From Aldrovandia affinis (taxonomy: Eukaryota; Chordata; Actinopteri; Notacanthiformes; Halosauridae), in NCBI GenBank assembly GCA_029706075.1, contig JAINUG010000026.1, forward strand, positions 6,838,674 to 6,902,673: a stretch of 64,000 nucleotides of DNA, read 5' to 3'. Position 1 is the stretch's first letter, and each line of letters begins with the position of its first letter. Both the position numbers and the translations under genes were made by a program. Under the pieces are notes generated by a model. It was not told the origin of the DNA and did no database searches. It saw nothing but the letters and a program-made list of their open reading frames with translations. Below, piece by piece: positions 1 to 11,400 of this stretch.

Positions 1-600
1 GCGCAAAGTCTTCTCCAGCACATCCCAAAGATTCTCAATGGGGTTAAGGTCTGGACTCTGTGGTGGCCAATCCATGTGTGAAAATTATGTCTCATGCTCC
101 CTGAACCACTCTTTCACAATTTGAGCCCGATGAATCGTGGCATTGTCATCTTGGAATATGCCCGTGCCATCAGGGAAGAAAAAATCCATTGATGGAAAAA
201 CCAGGTCATTCAGTATATTCAGGTAGTCAGCTGACCTCATTCTTTGGGCACATAACGTTGCTGAACCTAGACCTGACCAACTGCAGCAACCCCAGATCAT
301 AACACTGCCCCCACAGGCTTGTACGGTAGGCACTAGGCATGATGGGTGCATCACTTCATCTGCCTCTCTTCTTACCCTGATGCACCCATCACTCTGGAAC
401 AGGGTAAATCTGGACTCATCAGACCATATGACCTTCTTCCATTGCTCCAGAGTCCAATCTTTATGCTCCCTAGCAAATTGAAGCCTTTTTTTCCAATTAG
501 CCTCACTGACAAGTGGTTTTCTTAAGGCTACACAGCTGTTTAGTCCCAATCCCTATAGTTCCCTTCACATTGTGCATGTGGAAATGCTCTTACTTTAACT
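1..600 (-). pseudogene. Tc1/mariner transposase, catalytic C-terminal half (DD36E), with an in-frame stop
   Basis: The open block at 85-549 (minus) holds the first catalytic Asp in WSDESRF and the second in [15 protein letters not shown] codon near 85 interrupts the frame. Beyond it, positions 1-84 continue in the same frame with WPPQSPDLNPIENLW, which carries the catalytic Glu. Upstream, to about 600, the frame shows degraded linker sequence and further stops. The family transposase is about 340 residues, so this is roughly half. The gene is inactivated by the stop, upstream decay and the hAT insertion between its halves. The identification is firm; the exact 5' limit of the block is approximate. 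Confidence 0.88.
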
Positions 601-760
601 ATTAAACATAGCCGTGAGTTATACTGTTGATGTTTTACGATATGATTTCACCAGTGGTGGGCCGTGCATTTCACACCTAGGCCTTCAGTAGTGCTCCGTC
701 TGAATCAATCCACCCCTCAATAACTATTTTATGGCTATAAAAGCTATTGTTATGTTTTGA

Positions 761-1106
761 GTGTCTGTTCGGTTTGTTTTTGCACTTTGTTTATTTATCT
801 TTCTTCAGTCATGTTTCATTCTCGTTCTGTCATGCACTTCGGGAAATTCTATGTTTCGGTTTTTTCCGTCTTCGTTTCTAATCTCGTTTGACTTCCTTCT
901 TACTTTCTAATTACACTTTGTATATATTAGTTAGATGTATATAGTACTAACCAACTAATCTACTAACATTAGGGATTTAGATTAAGTTACTAACACTACT
1001 AATCACTAATTATCTCACGCTTCTAACTATCGCTGTCATTCTCTCTCATGAAACATGACTGAAGAAAGATAAATAAACAAAGTGCAAAAACAAACCGAAC
1101 AGACAC
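761..1106. repeat. Perfect 59-bp inverted repeat inside hAT copy 1
   Basis: The arms at 761-819 and 1048-1106 are exact reverse complements, separated by about 228 bp of AT-rich DNA. The same pair occurs in hAT copy 2 near 35973-36031 and 36283-36341 with few changes, so it is an old component of the family rather than a local rearrangement. It may be a foldback element captured before amplification. Confidence 0.85.
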
Positions 1107-1285
1107 CCGTTGCCGTTGCATCGCAGATAGATAACTCATGTATCCAGAATAAATGCCTTTACTGAAGAAACAAACCCGGGGTGCTACAGCTGCGACACAC
1201 ATAAAAAAGCATCAATAATAATAACCTCATAAAATTGCAATATTATTTAGGAAAATAGCAACATTTTACTCACCAAAAATCCGTA

Positions 1286-1498
1286 TTATTTGTACACAAA
1301 ATCCATCCTCCTTTCTTTCCTCAAAAAGAGTTCAAATACTCTGTCGTACAGATTATCCGTGTGTTTCAGTTCCATCAAGAAGTCCTTTTCTATCGCCATC
1401 AAAGCTAATGCTGAAAGTCGAGCCTGCCCTGTCGTATTTCTGACATAAGTTTTCATTCGCTTTAGGGCTGAAAATGTCCGCTCAAATGTCTGAATCAC
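1286..1498 (-). pseudogene. hAT transposase C-terminal dimerization domain (last exon remnant)
   Basis: The minus-strand frame contains ERTFSALKRMKTYVRNTTGQ and then RLSALALMAIEKDFL, ending RKERRMDFVYK and a stop. This matches the dimerization region of hAT transposases and of hAT-derived host proteins. It is preceded by a splice-acceptor-like CTGTGATTCAG, suggesting a terminal exon. The DDE catalytic core and zinc-finger exons are absent, so this is a deletion derivative. Copy 2 carries the same exon with a lesion. Confidence 0.75.
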
Positions 1499-1758
1499 AG
1501 ACTGATGTTAATTACATTACATCATAGTCAGACACTCTCTGACTATCCAATCAAAGGGTGTGAATACGCTGACGTTACCTAGGCCTTCTAGAAGGCCTTC
1601 GTGTCCCCAACTCAAAATCTGATTGGTTGAAGCAACAGTTTGATCAACACTTATTTTATACTACAGGGCCTGCAGAACTGATTGTGAAGGCCTCCAGGCA
1701 GATTTATTTGACCCTGGCAACAAATGATGGCTGAAATGTGATTGGTTAAATGCTTTAA

Positions 1759-3355
1759 CCCCCTGAGGTCGACGGGAGCGGCGCCGCTCCCAGCAGCAAT
1801 AAAAGTATATTACTATTTCTAACTTCGCGATATTTTATCATACACACGCGACAAAAACATTGACAGAAACCTTAGAATCGCGACTTTCCGATTTGAGCAC
1901 TGGCAAATCAAATGGGATTTTTTAAATTAGGTTAATTAGACCAAAAGTAAACCTTGTTTTTTACTCTGTTTTTTACCTTTTAGTAACGTCCCCCTTCTAT
2001 TGACATGGTAACTAGGGGCGAGTTTCGGCGAGGTGTGTGGGGAGGGGCATGGGGCCATGTGTGAAACGCCGGCGTAAACACATAAACTGTCCCGACAATT
2101 TGAAGCAAGATTTTATACAGACATACAATTGTATTCAAGATGGAAAGATTTTCTGCGCTGCAGTGTTTGAGAGCATCGATGGAAAGCGACGAAGACAATA
2201 ACTGACGAAGAGTAAGTAACTATATTTGATTTGCCATGTTATCAAATACTCGTATATATATTCAATATATGAATTCCGTGTGTGAAATTGCAGCGTAAAC
2301 AATGTCCCGACATTATATCGGATCTTGTCTGTGTTTACGGTTGCGAGCTGCCAGCAACAGACGGTGTATGCTGATATTTATTTTATTTACCATATTTTCA
2401 AATACTCGTGAAAATATATGAATTCAGCGTCTTGTGACGCTATACGAAAAAAAATCAGAATCATTGCGACTGCTGCGAATAATTAACGGGAGGATATTTA
2501 ACCAGCTGGCATTCTGTTTCGGGCGCTTGGACATTATCTAGCTTAGCTTGATAATACCTATTGTGATTAATGTTTCTTGCCTCTCGAGAACTTGTTTGTG
2601 TGCTTATTGTGGTTTAGATTCCCAGCGTTTAGTTTATTCCGAGATTTTGGATACGTTTTGTTTGTTCCTGATCGTTGGTTATTTTGTTTTGTCTTGTTTA
2701 TGTCTTTCCGTGTCTTCGTAGACACGGATTTTGCTTTCGTTTTCCTACAGACGTTTAAAGATGAATATCTTAAACTTTTGATCATGTGCCTGTGCCCAAT
2801 GCCAAACAGACTTTGGATGTTGTCAAACTGGCTTCTGTTGGTGGCAAGAAATGCATAGGCTACTCTGCAAGATGTCTTTGTCTGATGGCCTTTGACCATG
2901 ATCTTTCAGGTGTGGATCATGAATATTCAGTAAATTAGCATATAGCCCTCCCACAGCCTGAAATAAATGTGACCAGTTCTGATAAAAACAGGTTTTTAGC
3001 TATTTAGATCTCATATGTGCTAAAACATTTTCACACCCTTACATAACCAAGACCTTGATGAACAAACGCACATTGGCAAAACAATTCGTCACTATAGTTT
3101 AGTGTGTGCTTTCACAACTTTTGTGACAGCAGAAAAATTAACTATTTTTAACTTGTGTGTTTGTAGATCTATTTACAAGCTGCATATGATACTGACCAAA
3201 CTATTGATGGCATACAAATGTAGCTGTGATTGTCCTTCAAATAAAAATATTAAACACTTTGGAGTAAGTGTGTGTTAAATTGATGAAATTGAGATAAATA
3301 TCAGACCATGCCAAAATCAAAAAACATCTAAAAGCTTAGCACGGACCTCAGAGGG
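1759..3355 (+). mobile_element. piggyBac-type non-autonomous element (copy 1) inserted at TTAA in the hAT element
   Basis: The element is flanked by TTAA at 1755-1758 and 3356-3359. Its ends are CCCCCTGAGGTC and GACCTCAGAGGG, an 11-of-12 inverted repeat. hAT copy 2 supplies the empty site at 35201-35204, where the same flanks meet over one TTAA. Known: TTAA duplication is diagnostic of piggyBac transposition. Just inside the left end is an 18-bp perfect palindrome (1774-1791). The interior has a 21-codon ORF resembling a transposase first exon but no catalytic DDD core. A related copy is at 52852-54490. Confidence 0.88.
2140..2205 (+). pseudogene. Possible remnant of a piggyBac transposase first exon
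   Basis: A 21-codon ORF begins MERFSALQCLRASMESDEDN and stops at 2203-2205; six bases beyond the stop is a consensus splice donor (GTAAGT). The FSA-x6-x3-SDED pattern resembles the acidic N-terminus of piggyBac transposases. No catalytic domain follows in the element. The peptide is short, so this assignment is tentative; chance is possible. Confidence 0.35.
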
Positions 3356-3544
3356 TTAATATGAAAATACACGTCTGGATGCAGCGCAACCAGGGGAACA
3401 GCTATGAAAGGAATAATTTAATAAGTATTCATGGACAAAATATAATTAACATCAGTCTGTGATTCAGATATTTTTTAGGCCAGCAGAGAAGGCCTTGCAG
3501 GCCCTGACGGCCCACCACTGGATTTCAAAAATGTTTAAGTGATC

Positions 3545-3775
3545 GCCGATCACGATCATTCAAGATTTCTTTCCGACCACATTTCTTCCTCGAAGATGAT
3601 GGTTCACCACTATCCTTCCAGGTTTGAATAATGCGTTGGACAGTTCTAAAACTTCAGCAGTTTCAGCAATCTCCTTAGTTGTTTTCTTTGCTTGATGCAG
3701 GCCAATAATTTGACCCTTCTGAAACAGATTAACATCTTTTCCACGACCACAGGATATGTCTTCCGACATGGTTGT
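3545..3775 (-). pseudogene. Tc1/mariner transposase, N-terminal helix-turn-helix part
   Basis: The minus strand from ATG at 3769 encodes a start reading MSEDISCGRGKDVNLFQKGQ, followed by a paired-like helix-turn-helix pattern (IIGLHQAKKTTKEIAETAEV) that binds the terminal repeats in this family. After that segment the frame shifts. A second frame continues the expected TVQRIIQTWKDSG-like linker and basic GRK motif. It is the missing N-terminal half of the transposase at 1-600, separated from it by the hAT insertion. Not functional. Confidence 0.8.
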
Positions 3776-3939
3776 TTAAGAAATGAGAAGCTACTCATTG
3801 CATCAGTTAGGGTTAAATAACTTGTTGCCAGCTAAAACATATTAATCACTGCAGTAATTATCCAATGGAAGGCTCTTACCTATTTGCTTAGTTAAATCCA
3901 GGTGGTGACTTTTTTTTTGGCCAGGCAGTGTATATATAT

Positions 3940-4728
3940 AACTATATGAACTGTATGTTTGCTCAGGCTCTCCGCATCACCAACGGATATATGTACTGGT
4001 GGCTAGAAAACGTAGGGCAATTTTTGGGCAACAGAGAGGGCAGGATTTTTTAAGGATTTGATCCATTAGCCTGAACTTAACCTACTCCAGAGCAGGTTAT
4101 GTTCTGTGAGGGAAATTCTCATTTTACAATGTTTTTTATTTTTATAATGCATGTAAAGCTTAAACCTGACTAAGAATGAACTTTGGCTTCCATAACCGTA
4201 CTTCTGCTTTGCAGGCCAAAACTGACCTTTTGGCCTAGACAAATGTACTTCTGCTTTCTAAATACCAAGACATTGTTATTCTTGCCAAAAGACCGCTTCC
4301 TCTTTAAGAAGCAATGATGAAAAAAGACTTGTCACTGTCTCTAACGTATACCGCAGATCAGGAGATAGGAACCAGCAGCTGTGTCTGAAGATATGGAAGG
4401 GCGGGCCAAATGTTGTTACGTTGTGTATATAAAAGCTTGTGATGTGTCACTGTTCAGGAGCGATCCCCGTTGCTCACTCTGATAGTGGGTGGATCGCTCC
4501 TTGCAAGTATAAACCTTTATATCTTAATATTGCGTCCGAGTCATTAGCTTGACTGATTGTCTCACGAACTAGCAAATGTGTTATTCCTGTGTGAATTTCC
4601 ATGACAGTTTGTAGCATAAGTTACCATGCGAAGCAACCCAGTTAAAAGTGAGCCACAGTCGTGAGACCAAAAACCCAGGCTCAAACCCAAAGTTAGCTCG
4701 TTAACCTGCTTCGTGAGACAGGCCCCAG
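3940..4728. mobile_element. Fish MITE (GGGGCCTGT-type end), interrupted by an LTR-like insertion
   Basis: The right end near 4728 reads, on the minus strand, GGGGCCTGTCTCACGAAGCA, the start of a common teleost MITE. The internal segments at about 4060-4104 (AGAGCAGGTTATGTT) and 4607-4728 appear to be continuous once 4105-4606 is removed. The left end is not clearly preserved. Superfamily (hAT or Harbinger) cannot be decided here. Confidence 0.5.
4105..4606 (+). mobile_element. Putative solo LTR of a retroelement
   Basis: This segment starts TGTGAGGGAAATTC and ends CCATGACA, so it has the TG...CA ends of an LTR. It interrupts a MITE and is flanked by GTTC and GTTT (3 of 4 bases match). It contains a TATA-like TATATAAAAG near 4425 and, about 30 bp downstream, a 10-bp perfect stem (GGAGCGATCC / GGATCGCTCC), as expected around an R region. 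No coding sequence or second LTR is visible. Family unknown. Confidence 0.45.
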
Positions 4729-5092
4729 GCCTCACTCATTTATATACTATTAGGATTGATTGTTTTATTTTTTAAATGTACTCTACCATAGACATCATGT
4801 AAAGGTCTGGCCAATGTTATTGGCACCCTTGCATTTTATGTAGATGATGTACAATATCTTATGAAATTATTGGAAATTGAAACAACTTTCAGTCTTCACA
4901 CGTTCATCTATAATCACACAATCAAACTATAATAATACAAATATAAATAAATATTTAATGGCTTCAAAATTGAAAAGTGGCCATGACACAATTATTAGCA
5001 CCCTTTAAAACAATTTAAATCAATTTGGTTGGAGGAAATAGATTACCCTTTGTAGTGTCGGTTGGAGGCCCCATTGCTGAAAGAGAAACACA

Positions 5093-5731
<639 letters not shown>

Positions 5732-5860
5732 AGAAGGGTTCCAATAATGTTGTCAAGGCCATTCTTTCTGTTTATTCAGTAAAATTCTGAATTTAGGTTT
5801 AACATTTTTTTTTTTTGTTCTATAATTGTGAAAATAAAAAAAAGATCTTGGTCATTTTCA

Positions 5861-6140
5861 TTTACATTTACATTTTAAGCATTTAGCAGACGCTCTTATC
5901 CAGAGCGACTTACAAGATGTGCATTAATACATGGTAAGAACAATCATAGTTAGCGCACAAGATCAGTGCAGTAATACAGCAATAGACATCATTGCAGGCA
6001 TCTGTGTACCATACCTGTAACACTGGGAAGGAAAAGGTTAGTGTATTTTATTATTATTCTTTTTTTTTGTTGAGTATAGTGTTGTATAGTGTAGAACAAG
6101 TAAACAGTGGTGACGACAAATTAGCTAGATCGACAAAAGA
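5861..6140 (-). mobile_element. L2-clade LINE 3' end fragment
   Basis: Reverse orientation of the L2 3' untranslated region: the conserved tail (GCAGACGCTCTTATCCAGAG on the plus strand, a stem-loop) is followed by sequence matching 39805-40060. It has no coding part, consistent with 5' truncation during target-primed reverse transcription. It is inserted in the Tc1 element. Confidence 0.75.
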
Positions 6141-6489
6141 TGGTCAAAAGTTGATTGAATTTCCAATTATTTCAAAAGATATTGTACATTATCTCCATAA
6201 AATGCAAGGGTGCCAATAGTGTTGGCCAGAACTGTAGATACATATTTTTGTTTAAAAAGACAAGGAATTAGCTGATTAGGGACACATCTCAATTAGGTAA
6301 ATGTTAAAGTGGCCCCTCTGTACACTGTTCAATTTAACACTCTGTTCTGCTTGCACGCATCCTGCATACTTAACAGGGTATACCTGTACCTACTATATGT
6401 ACTTGTATGGAAACATTCCGTTACACGGAACTAGCATGGACTCGCCACAGGATCCATGGGCCATTATAACACACATCTCCGAGCACTAA

Positions 6490-7310
6490 AACCAGAAAGG
6501 TAATGCTCCTGAGTGGTGCATTTAGTAAAGGGGCTCCCTTCAAGCACAGCCTGGGCCCTATAATTGCAGGTTCGAGTCGGCCATGGCTATGCCATCAAAC
6601 GACTGTGACTGGAAGTCCACAGTGGTGGGACACAATTATTTATGTTCTGCAAAGGGTTGGGTGGGTTTAAATCCTCCCAAGTACACATAAGGTGCCCACA
6701 GGCATTCTGCTATCACCAGTAAGAGATATTCCTTTCCTCCAATCAGCACTAGCTCTCTCCTGTAGCACCAGGTGGCTTGCAGGCTGTAAAATAGTGTGGT
6801 GTCCCCAGGGGTTGGGCGACACACATGGACCTCGCAGAGGGCGTAGGCAAGTTTAAGAACACGGAGGAGGCAGTAATATAAGCAAAACAATAATTTATGA
6901 ATGTAATACTGACAAACACAAAACAAAGGGTGGGGTCTTCAGGGGAATACAAACACACAAAGCCCGCAATCCTTAGCTCGTTGTCAATGTCCGTATTCCA
7001 ATGACAAAATCCAGTTCCGTTCCGCAATCCAGTCCGTAGTCGATATCCAAAGGGGGGTCCTCAAACAATCCAATTTCATACACAAAACACTCCAAAACAC
7101 TCTTTCTAAATCCTGGCTGGTCAAAACGACTTCACAGGTTCTCTAATCTCCAACACACTCACCAACTCCTTTCAAAACACATTCCTACTCCTTTCACTGT
7201 GTAACAGGTATGAGCCCTTTAAATAGGCCTCCAAATGGCCTTCAGCTGGTCATTAGTTCCAATTTCTTGGTGGAGTGCCTGTGCTTCAGCTGCAGTGTTT
7301 CTTGTGTGCA
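6490..7310 (+). repeat. tRNA-derived SINE-like and unclassified repeat sequence
   Basis: At 6508-6640 there is a decayed tRNA-like head (CCTGAGTGGTGCATTTAGTA as box A region, GCAGGTTCGAGTC as box B). The following sequence to about 6790 has a repeat-like body. 6790-7310 looks like part of a longer unclassified repeat. The overlapping minus-strand reading frames here (6636-7027) have no recognisable domains and I do not call them genes. Confidence 0.4.
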
Positions 7311-10300
7311 GATGACACAACAGCAACTCCAGAGGCGGAATATGATTCCAAATTGGGGAGAGAAAGGAAAAAAAGTTGTAGACTAATGACTTACCTATTA
7401 GTTACACATACCAATCATATCTGATAACAGACTGAAGATGAAACTGGCTTGCGTTTCAAAAGGCCCTTGCATCAAGAAGCCCTTCACATTATTTCTAAAT
7501 CCCGGCGCAGATGAGGAGATGTGGCAGAGCCACAGCAGAACCAGAGATCAGCAGTCAGGATATGAGTGAGGCCTCTCCTTTTCTCTCCCACTAGGTCCCT
7601 GGCATCAATCTGTACTCCAGCTGTGGGTGTTTTTTTGTATATCTCAGAGTGTCTGCCTTCCCCAAGAGGACACTGCCAGTGTTAGGCTTTCATATTTCGA
7701 TCAATCCCAACCTCATTCATTTTACACTTATTGCATAACCTTTGATCCGGGGGCCCTGGTTCCCCAGACTGCCAGGGTGACGATTGATAAAATATTTGTT
7801 TAGTGTTCTTCCAGTTCAGTACGCTGCTCAATAACATAAACAAGAACTCAACCTATCTACATTTTACTTGGTCAGTAGCAAATTAAAGCAATGCTTAGTT
7901 TTTACTGGCTCTTGTTCAAATGTGTGAGTTTGGACATCCAAATAAGTACAGAACAGAAATAAAATGTCTTGCAGAAGTAATGCTTGCTTAAATTACACAT
8001 GCTTTGTTAATAAGAATCTACTAAATTGTACAGAACTTCATTTAAGATTATGGAATGTATGGATACTACATTTAGACACACCACTCTGCTCTGATTTGGT
8101 TGAGCTTATCCTTTGTTTTTATCCAGTCAAACTGATTGGCTCAAATTGTGACCTGAGTGGGAAAAATATGTTCCTCCTCCTTTTTGGGACACCTCGGTTT
8201 TGCTTTTATTTTTCGCATGGTTTGTTGGCCTCCCACCATAATAAACAGGCTAATCACCGCTTTGTACACATTGATCATTGTATACCATTCTGCAGAGTCC
8301 AGATTACCCAGAGGTTTTCCTCTTATCACCTCCCTCGATTTCAACCAGAGTCTGCCTCTGCCTTCGCTCTGGACATACCTGAAGCACTCACATTAGAAAA
8401 CCATTATTCTTTATTCAGCCTGTGTATCAAGGTCAGACTTCTTTTAATGAGATTTCTACCTTCAACCGTCTCCCATCCCAGAACCAGCGGGTATGTAAAA
8501 CAGTGAGCCGGAGATTATTGACTCAGATGCACGCCCGTATTAGCTTTTGGAAATTGAATTTATACTTGTGGATACTTGCCGGCCTTTCTCAGCCTTGCCT
8601 GCCCATGTAATCACTCGTAAGGCCTATGATCCATTTTCATAAGAAAATCTGTCTATCTGTTAAAAAATACAAAATAATGTCGTGATGTAGTACAGAGCTA
8701 ATCATTCAGCTCTGGATTCAAATCCCCCCCACCCCCCGGTTTGAAAACAATAGAGCGAGGCCATTAATTCCAGCCATCCAAAACAGATAGGTTATCGAAC
8801 AGGGTTTCGCCCAGGTCATCAATCATCATCAAGTGCTCGATTTGAAATTGGACATCTTTGTGCAGTGAGGTATTTTCATCCACATATTCACAGTAGCCTG
8901 ATTAGAGATCAAACAATACAGGTTATTGCCCGGTGACCCCAGGATACTTCACTAGGGTGGGGGGCGAGACGGAAGTGATCTTTCCAAAAAACGCAATATA
9001 GGTGTGGGTGAGTGGCTATTATCTGTACAGCCTAGACATGACAGGCTATTTCAAGTCAGCTGCCAGAAGACTAAAAAAGCTCCAGTGATGGGTGAGTTTA
9101 TGCTCAGTGCACCACCAGCAGTGATGGTGCCATGTAAAAAGATGTGAAAACCTGTATTGCTGAATCAGGCTAGCCATATATCTTGAATGCACACACAGTC
9201 GTTGCTCTTAGTAGGGTTCCGATGGTCCTTGACAATCCTTGAAAGTATCCAGGAAAGTCATGGAACAGTCATAGAAAGTGGTCAAATATTCCACTGAACT
9301 GAATAAAATAAAATAAATTAAATTATGCATATTTTTGCTAACTTGCTAGTTTGATGTGACTTACTATCAAGTCTTGCAATATCAGTGTGCTGAATAGTGC
9401 TATCAAATTGGATATCTCACTGCTCTGTACATTAGGTTCTCTTCTGAAAATCATCGGTCACTGGAAAGTGAAGTGTGTGCTTTTGCAGACACATTTTTGT
9501 TTTAATGAACGTGCCTCAAAATGTATGTCCACCTTGAAAAAGTATACCCCCAATATCCTTAAAAATCATATATTCATCTTTAAAATGTCATTGTAAAATA
9601 TAACCCTGATTTGAGTGGGAACTGTTTTAGGCGTCACATATAAATGAAATGACAAACAGAGAAAGCTAGAGGCAAATTACCTAACTCAGTATTTTTTCAC
9701 AACTCTTTATTACTTATTTTCCTTTTCCCCCTTTGGAATGCTGAAAATGAATTGTAAGCCTGCCTAATCTCTGCACATCCTCCATCAATTCAGGAGGGAC
9801 CATGCTAGCACACCCTCCATGACGCTTGCAGCCAGCTGCCACTTCCACAGTTGGCATTGGAATGGTCAGGATTCGTTATGGGCAGTGGGGCGCATCACAA
9901 CACAAAGAACAAGTACCTCAGCTGGATATACTACCCGGGAGCCCCATCATACGTATATACATATTTTTTAACAAAATCTTCCAGTCCTCCATGACAAACG
10001 TCTCCACCTAGAAGTCAATCTAGGGTCATGAAAACCCCTTTTGAGTCATGAATCCATTTTACAATCAAAGTGGGAAGAACCACAAGGTCTTCTGAGATTG
10101 CTGCGTTGACTGCCACTTGCTATGATGTGAGCTTAAATAAATAACCTGCAAAAAATAAAATGAATGCTTGAGATAGCTCCTCTGTTTATTTAACAAACTG
10201 CTTGAAAATGACATAGTTTATTTCAAGCTTACAGTAGTTCACATTGAATAAAAGACTAGCTATACCATAGTGTTTGAAAGGATGCAGTAAGCCACAGAAA

Positions 10301-10985
10301 TAAAGTAATTTTATGTATAAATACTGCCTCCCATGACCAAGTACCCTGAAGTAAGCCTAATTTTCAGATTTAGTTTTTGCACATTTGAGGCTGCTTTTTC
10401 CTAAGGTTATTTTTCCTTGTTTGAGATATTACAGGTCTGTAGTCCATGCAACCTTAATCACTGGAGATTCCAACAGGTGTTTTAAGCATAAAACCAGGTT
10501 GGGGGAAAAAAGAGAACAGGCATTTTTACATTTGACGAACATGCCAGCAAAGCCCATTTACACTTTACCAGGCATACTTTGCACATTTGCGCAGGTTTCA
10601 TCCCGAATGTGGGGAGGGACCTGGTTGCTTGGGGATGGGCTGGCATTAAATTCCTTTTCTCACTCAAAGGTCAGAGGATAAATGTGACAGGCTCCAGTAA
10701 ATAGGGCTTGATATTTTTGTTTTCATGTTTTTCACAGTTTATTAAAGTACAGATTCAGATTCAAATAATGTGCACTGAATATGCACTGAAATATGTGATT
10801 TTTGAGGAATTGAAGCTTCTTTGAATGTTGATAAACTTACAGCCTCAAAAGTTTCTGAAATAATTTGTATACTTGCCCATCAAAACTCCAACCATATAAT
10901 TATAAAAGTAATAGTTACACTAAGTTGCCACAAATGCATTATGGCATAATGTTCTATTTTTTTCCATGTTGACAACCTTGCTTAA
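7311..10985. other. Anonymous sequence, no supported gene
   Basis: No recognisable coding exon, RNA gene or complete mobile element. The longest frame (7964-8506, 180 codons) has no domain, no splice context and AT-rich codon use. Short poly-C (8725-8740) and simple AT tracts occur. Some unbroken non-repetitive stretches (for example 8500-8640) might be conserved noncoding DNA, but that cannot be judged from one sequence. Confidence 0.5.
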
Positions 10986-10996
10986 CCCATATCCGC

Positions 10997-11106
10997 CGAA
11001 CTACAGGATTTTCTGTAGACCGCGCAAACCCTTCATTCACCGATCTACAGGATATTCTGTAGACCACGCAAACCCTTCATTCACCGATCTACGGGAAATC
11101 CTGTAG
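10997..11106. repeat. 44-bp tandem hairpin repeat at the left end of a piggyBac-type element
   Basis: Two complete 44-bp units (10997-11040, 11041-11084) and a partial third. Each starts CGAACTAC or CGATCTAC and can fold as a 6-bp stem around a short loop; the third unit changes to CTACGGG..CCTGTAG and still pairs. Possibly transposase-binding sites; that role is inference. Confidence 0.7.
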
Positions 11107-11179
11107 CAGAAATGCAATGAAATTGAAATGCGTATTGAGGTGCAACGTCCAAATATTATATCATTATATAACAAACACA

Positions 11180-11400
11180 TGGGGGGTGTAGACTTCGCTG
11201 ACAAAAAAATTGCCTGTTACAAGCGACAAACAAAGTTACTAAAGTGGTACTATAAAATAATTTGACATTGCTATCCTAAATGCCTGCATTGTTTACAATA
11301 AAGCTCATAATACAAAGATGACTTCAGAGAGACTTCAGAGAGAAAGCAGTAGGAACTCAACAGGATCCCAACAGACACAACAAACAAAAGGCGTGCAAAA
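11180..11400 (+). pseudogene. piggyBac (PGBD4-like) transposase C-terminal fragment
   Basis: The plus strand reads GVDFADKKIACYKRQTKLLK, then WYYKI, and after a one-base frameshift FDIAILNACIVYNKAHNTKM. This corresponds to the GGVDxxDxxxxxY segment of piggyBac transposases, which holds the third catalytic Asp, and to the following hydrophobic helix. The N-terminal two thirds are missing and the remainder is frameshifted. It is the only coding trace in this element. Confidence 0.75.

Larger units (their letters stand above)
652..3520 (-). mobile_element. hAT-superfamily element (copy 1), nested in the Tc1 element and carrying a piggyBac-type insertion
   Basis: The ends are perfect inverted repeats: CAGTGGTGGGCC at 652 and GGCCCACCACTG ending at 3520. 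The flanking octamers are GATTTCAC (644-651) and GATTTCAA (3521-3528), a 7-of-8 match to an 8-bp target-site duplication, the hallmark of hAT elements. The host Tc1 transposase reads across the junctions. A hAT C-terminal dimerization domain lies at 1286-1498. A second copy lies in opposite orientation at 35021-36455. Excluding the piggyBac insertion (1759-3355), the copy is about 1.27 kb, too short for a full hAT transposase, so it is non-autonomous. Confidence 0.9.
1..3930 (-). mobile_element. Tc1/mariner element with DD36E spacing, split by a nested hAT element and cut by the window start
   Basis: Seen: the minus strand encodes a Tc1-type transposase in two blocks, the N-terminal part at about 3545-3769 and the C-terminal part at 1-600. 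The two blocks join in order once the 652-3520 insertion is removed. The right end near 3930 is a terminal-repeat-like block (CACTGCCTGGCC on the minus strand) beside a TA-rich target. Known: Tc1/mariner elements transpose by a DDE cut-and-paste mechanism into TA. Counting from the second Asp (QDDNA motif) to the Glu (PIENLW motif) gives 36 intervening residues, not the 34 of classic Tc1. This matches the DD36E (Incomer-type) group. An in-frame TAA lies between these residues, so the copy is dead. The left terminus is outside the window. Confidence 0.85.

Noticed and set aside
7964-8506. 180-codon open frame
   Set aside because: No domain, no signal or repeat pattern, AT-rich codons, overlapping frames on both strands, and no splice context; likely chance.
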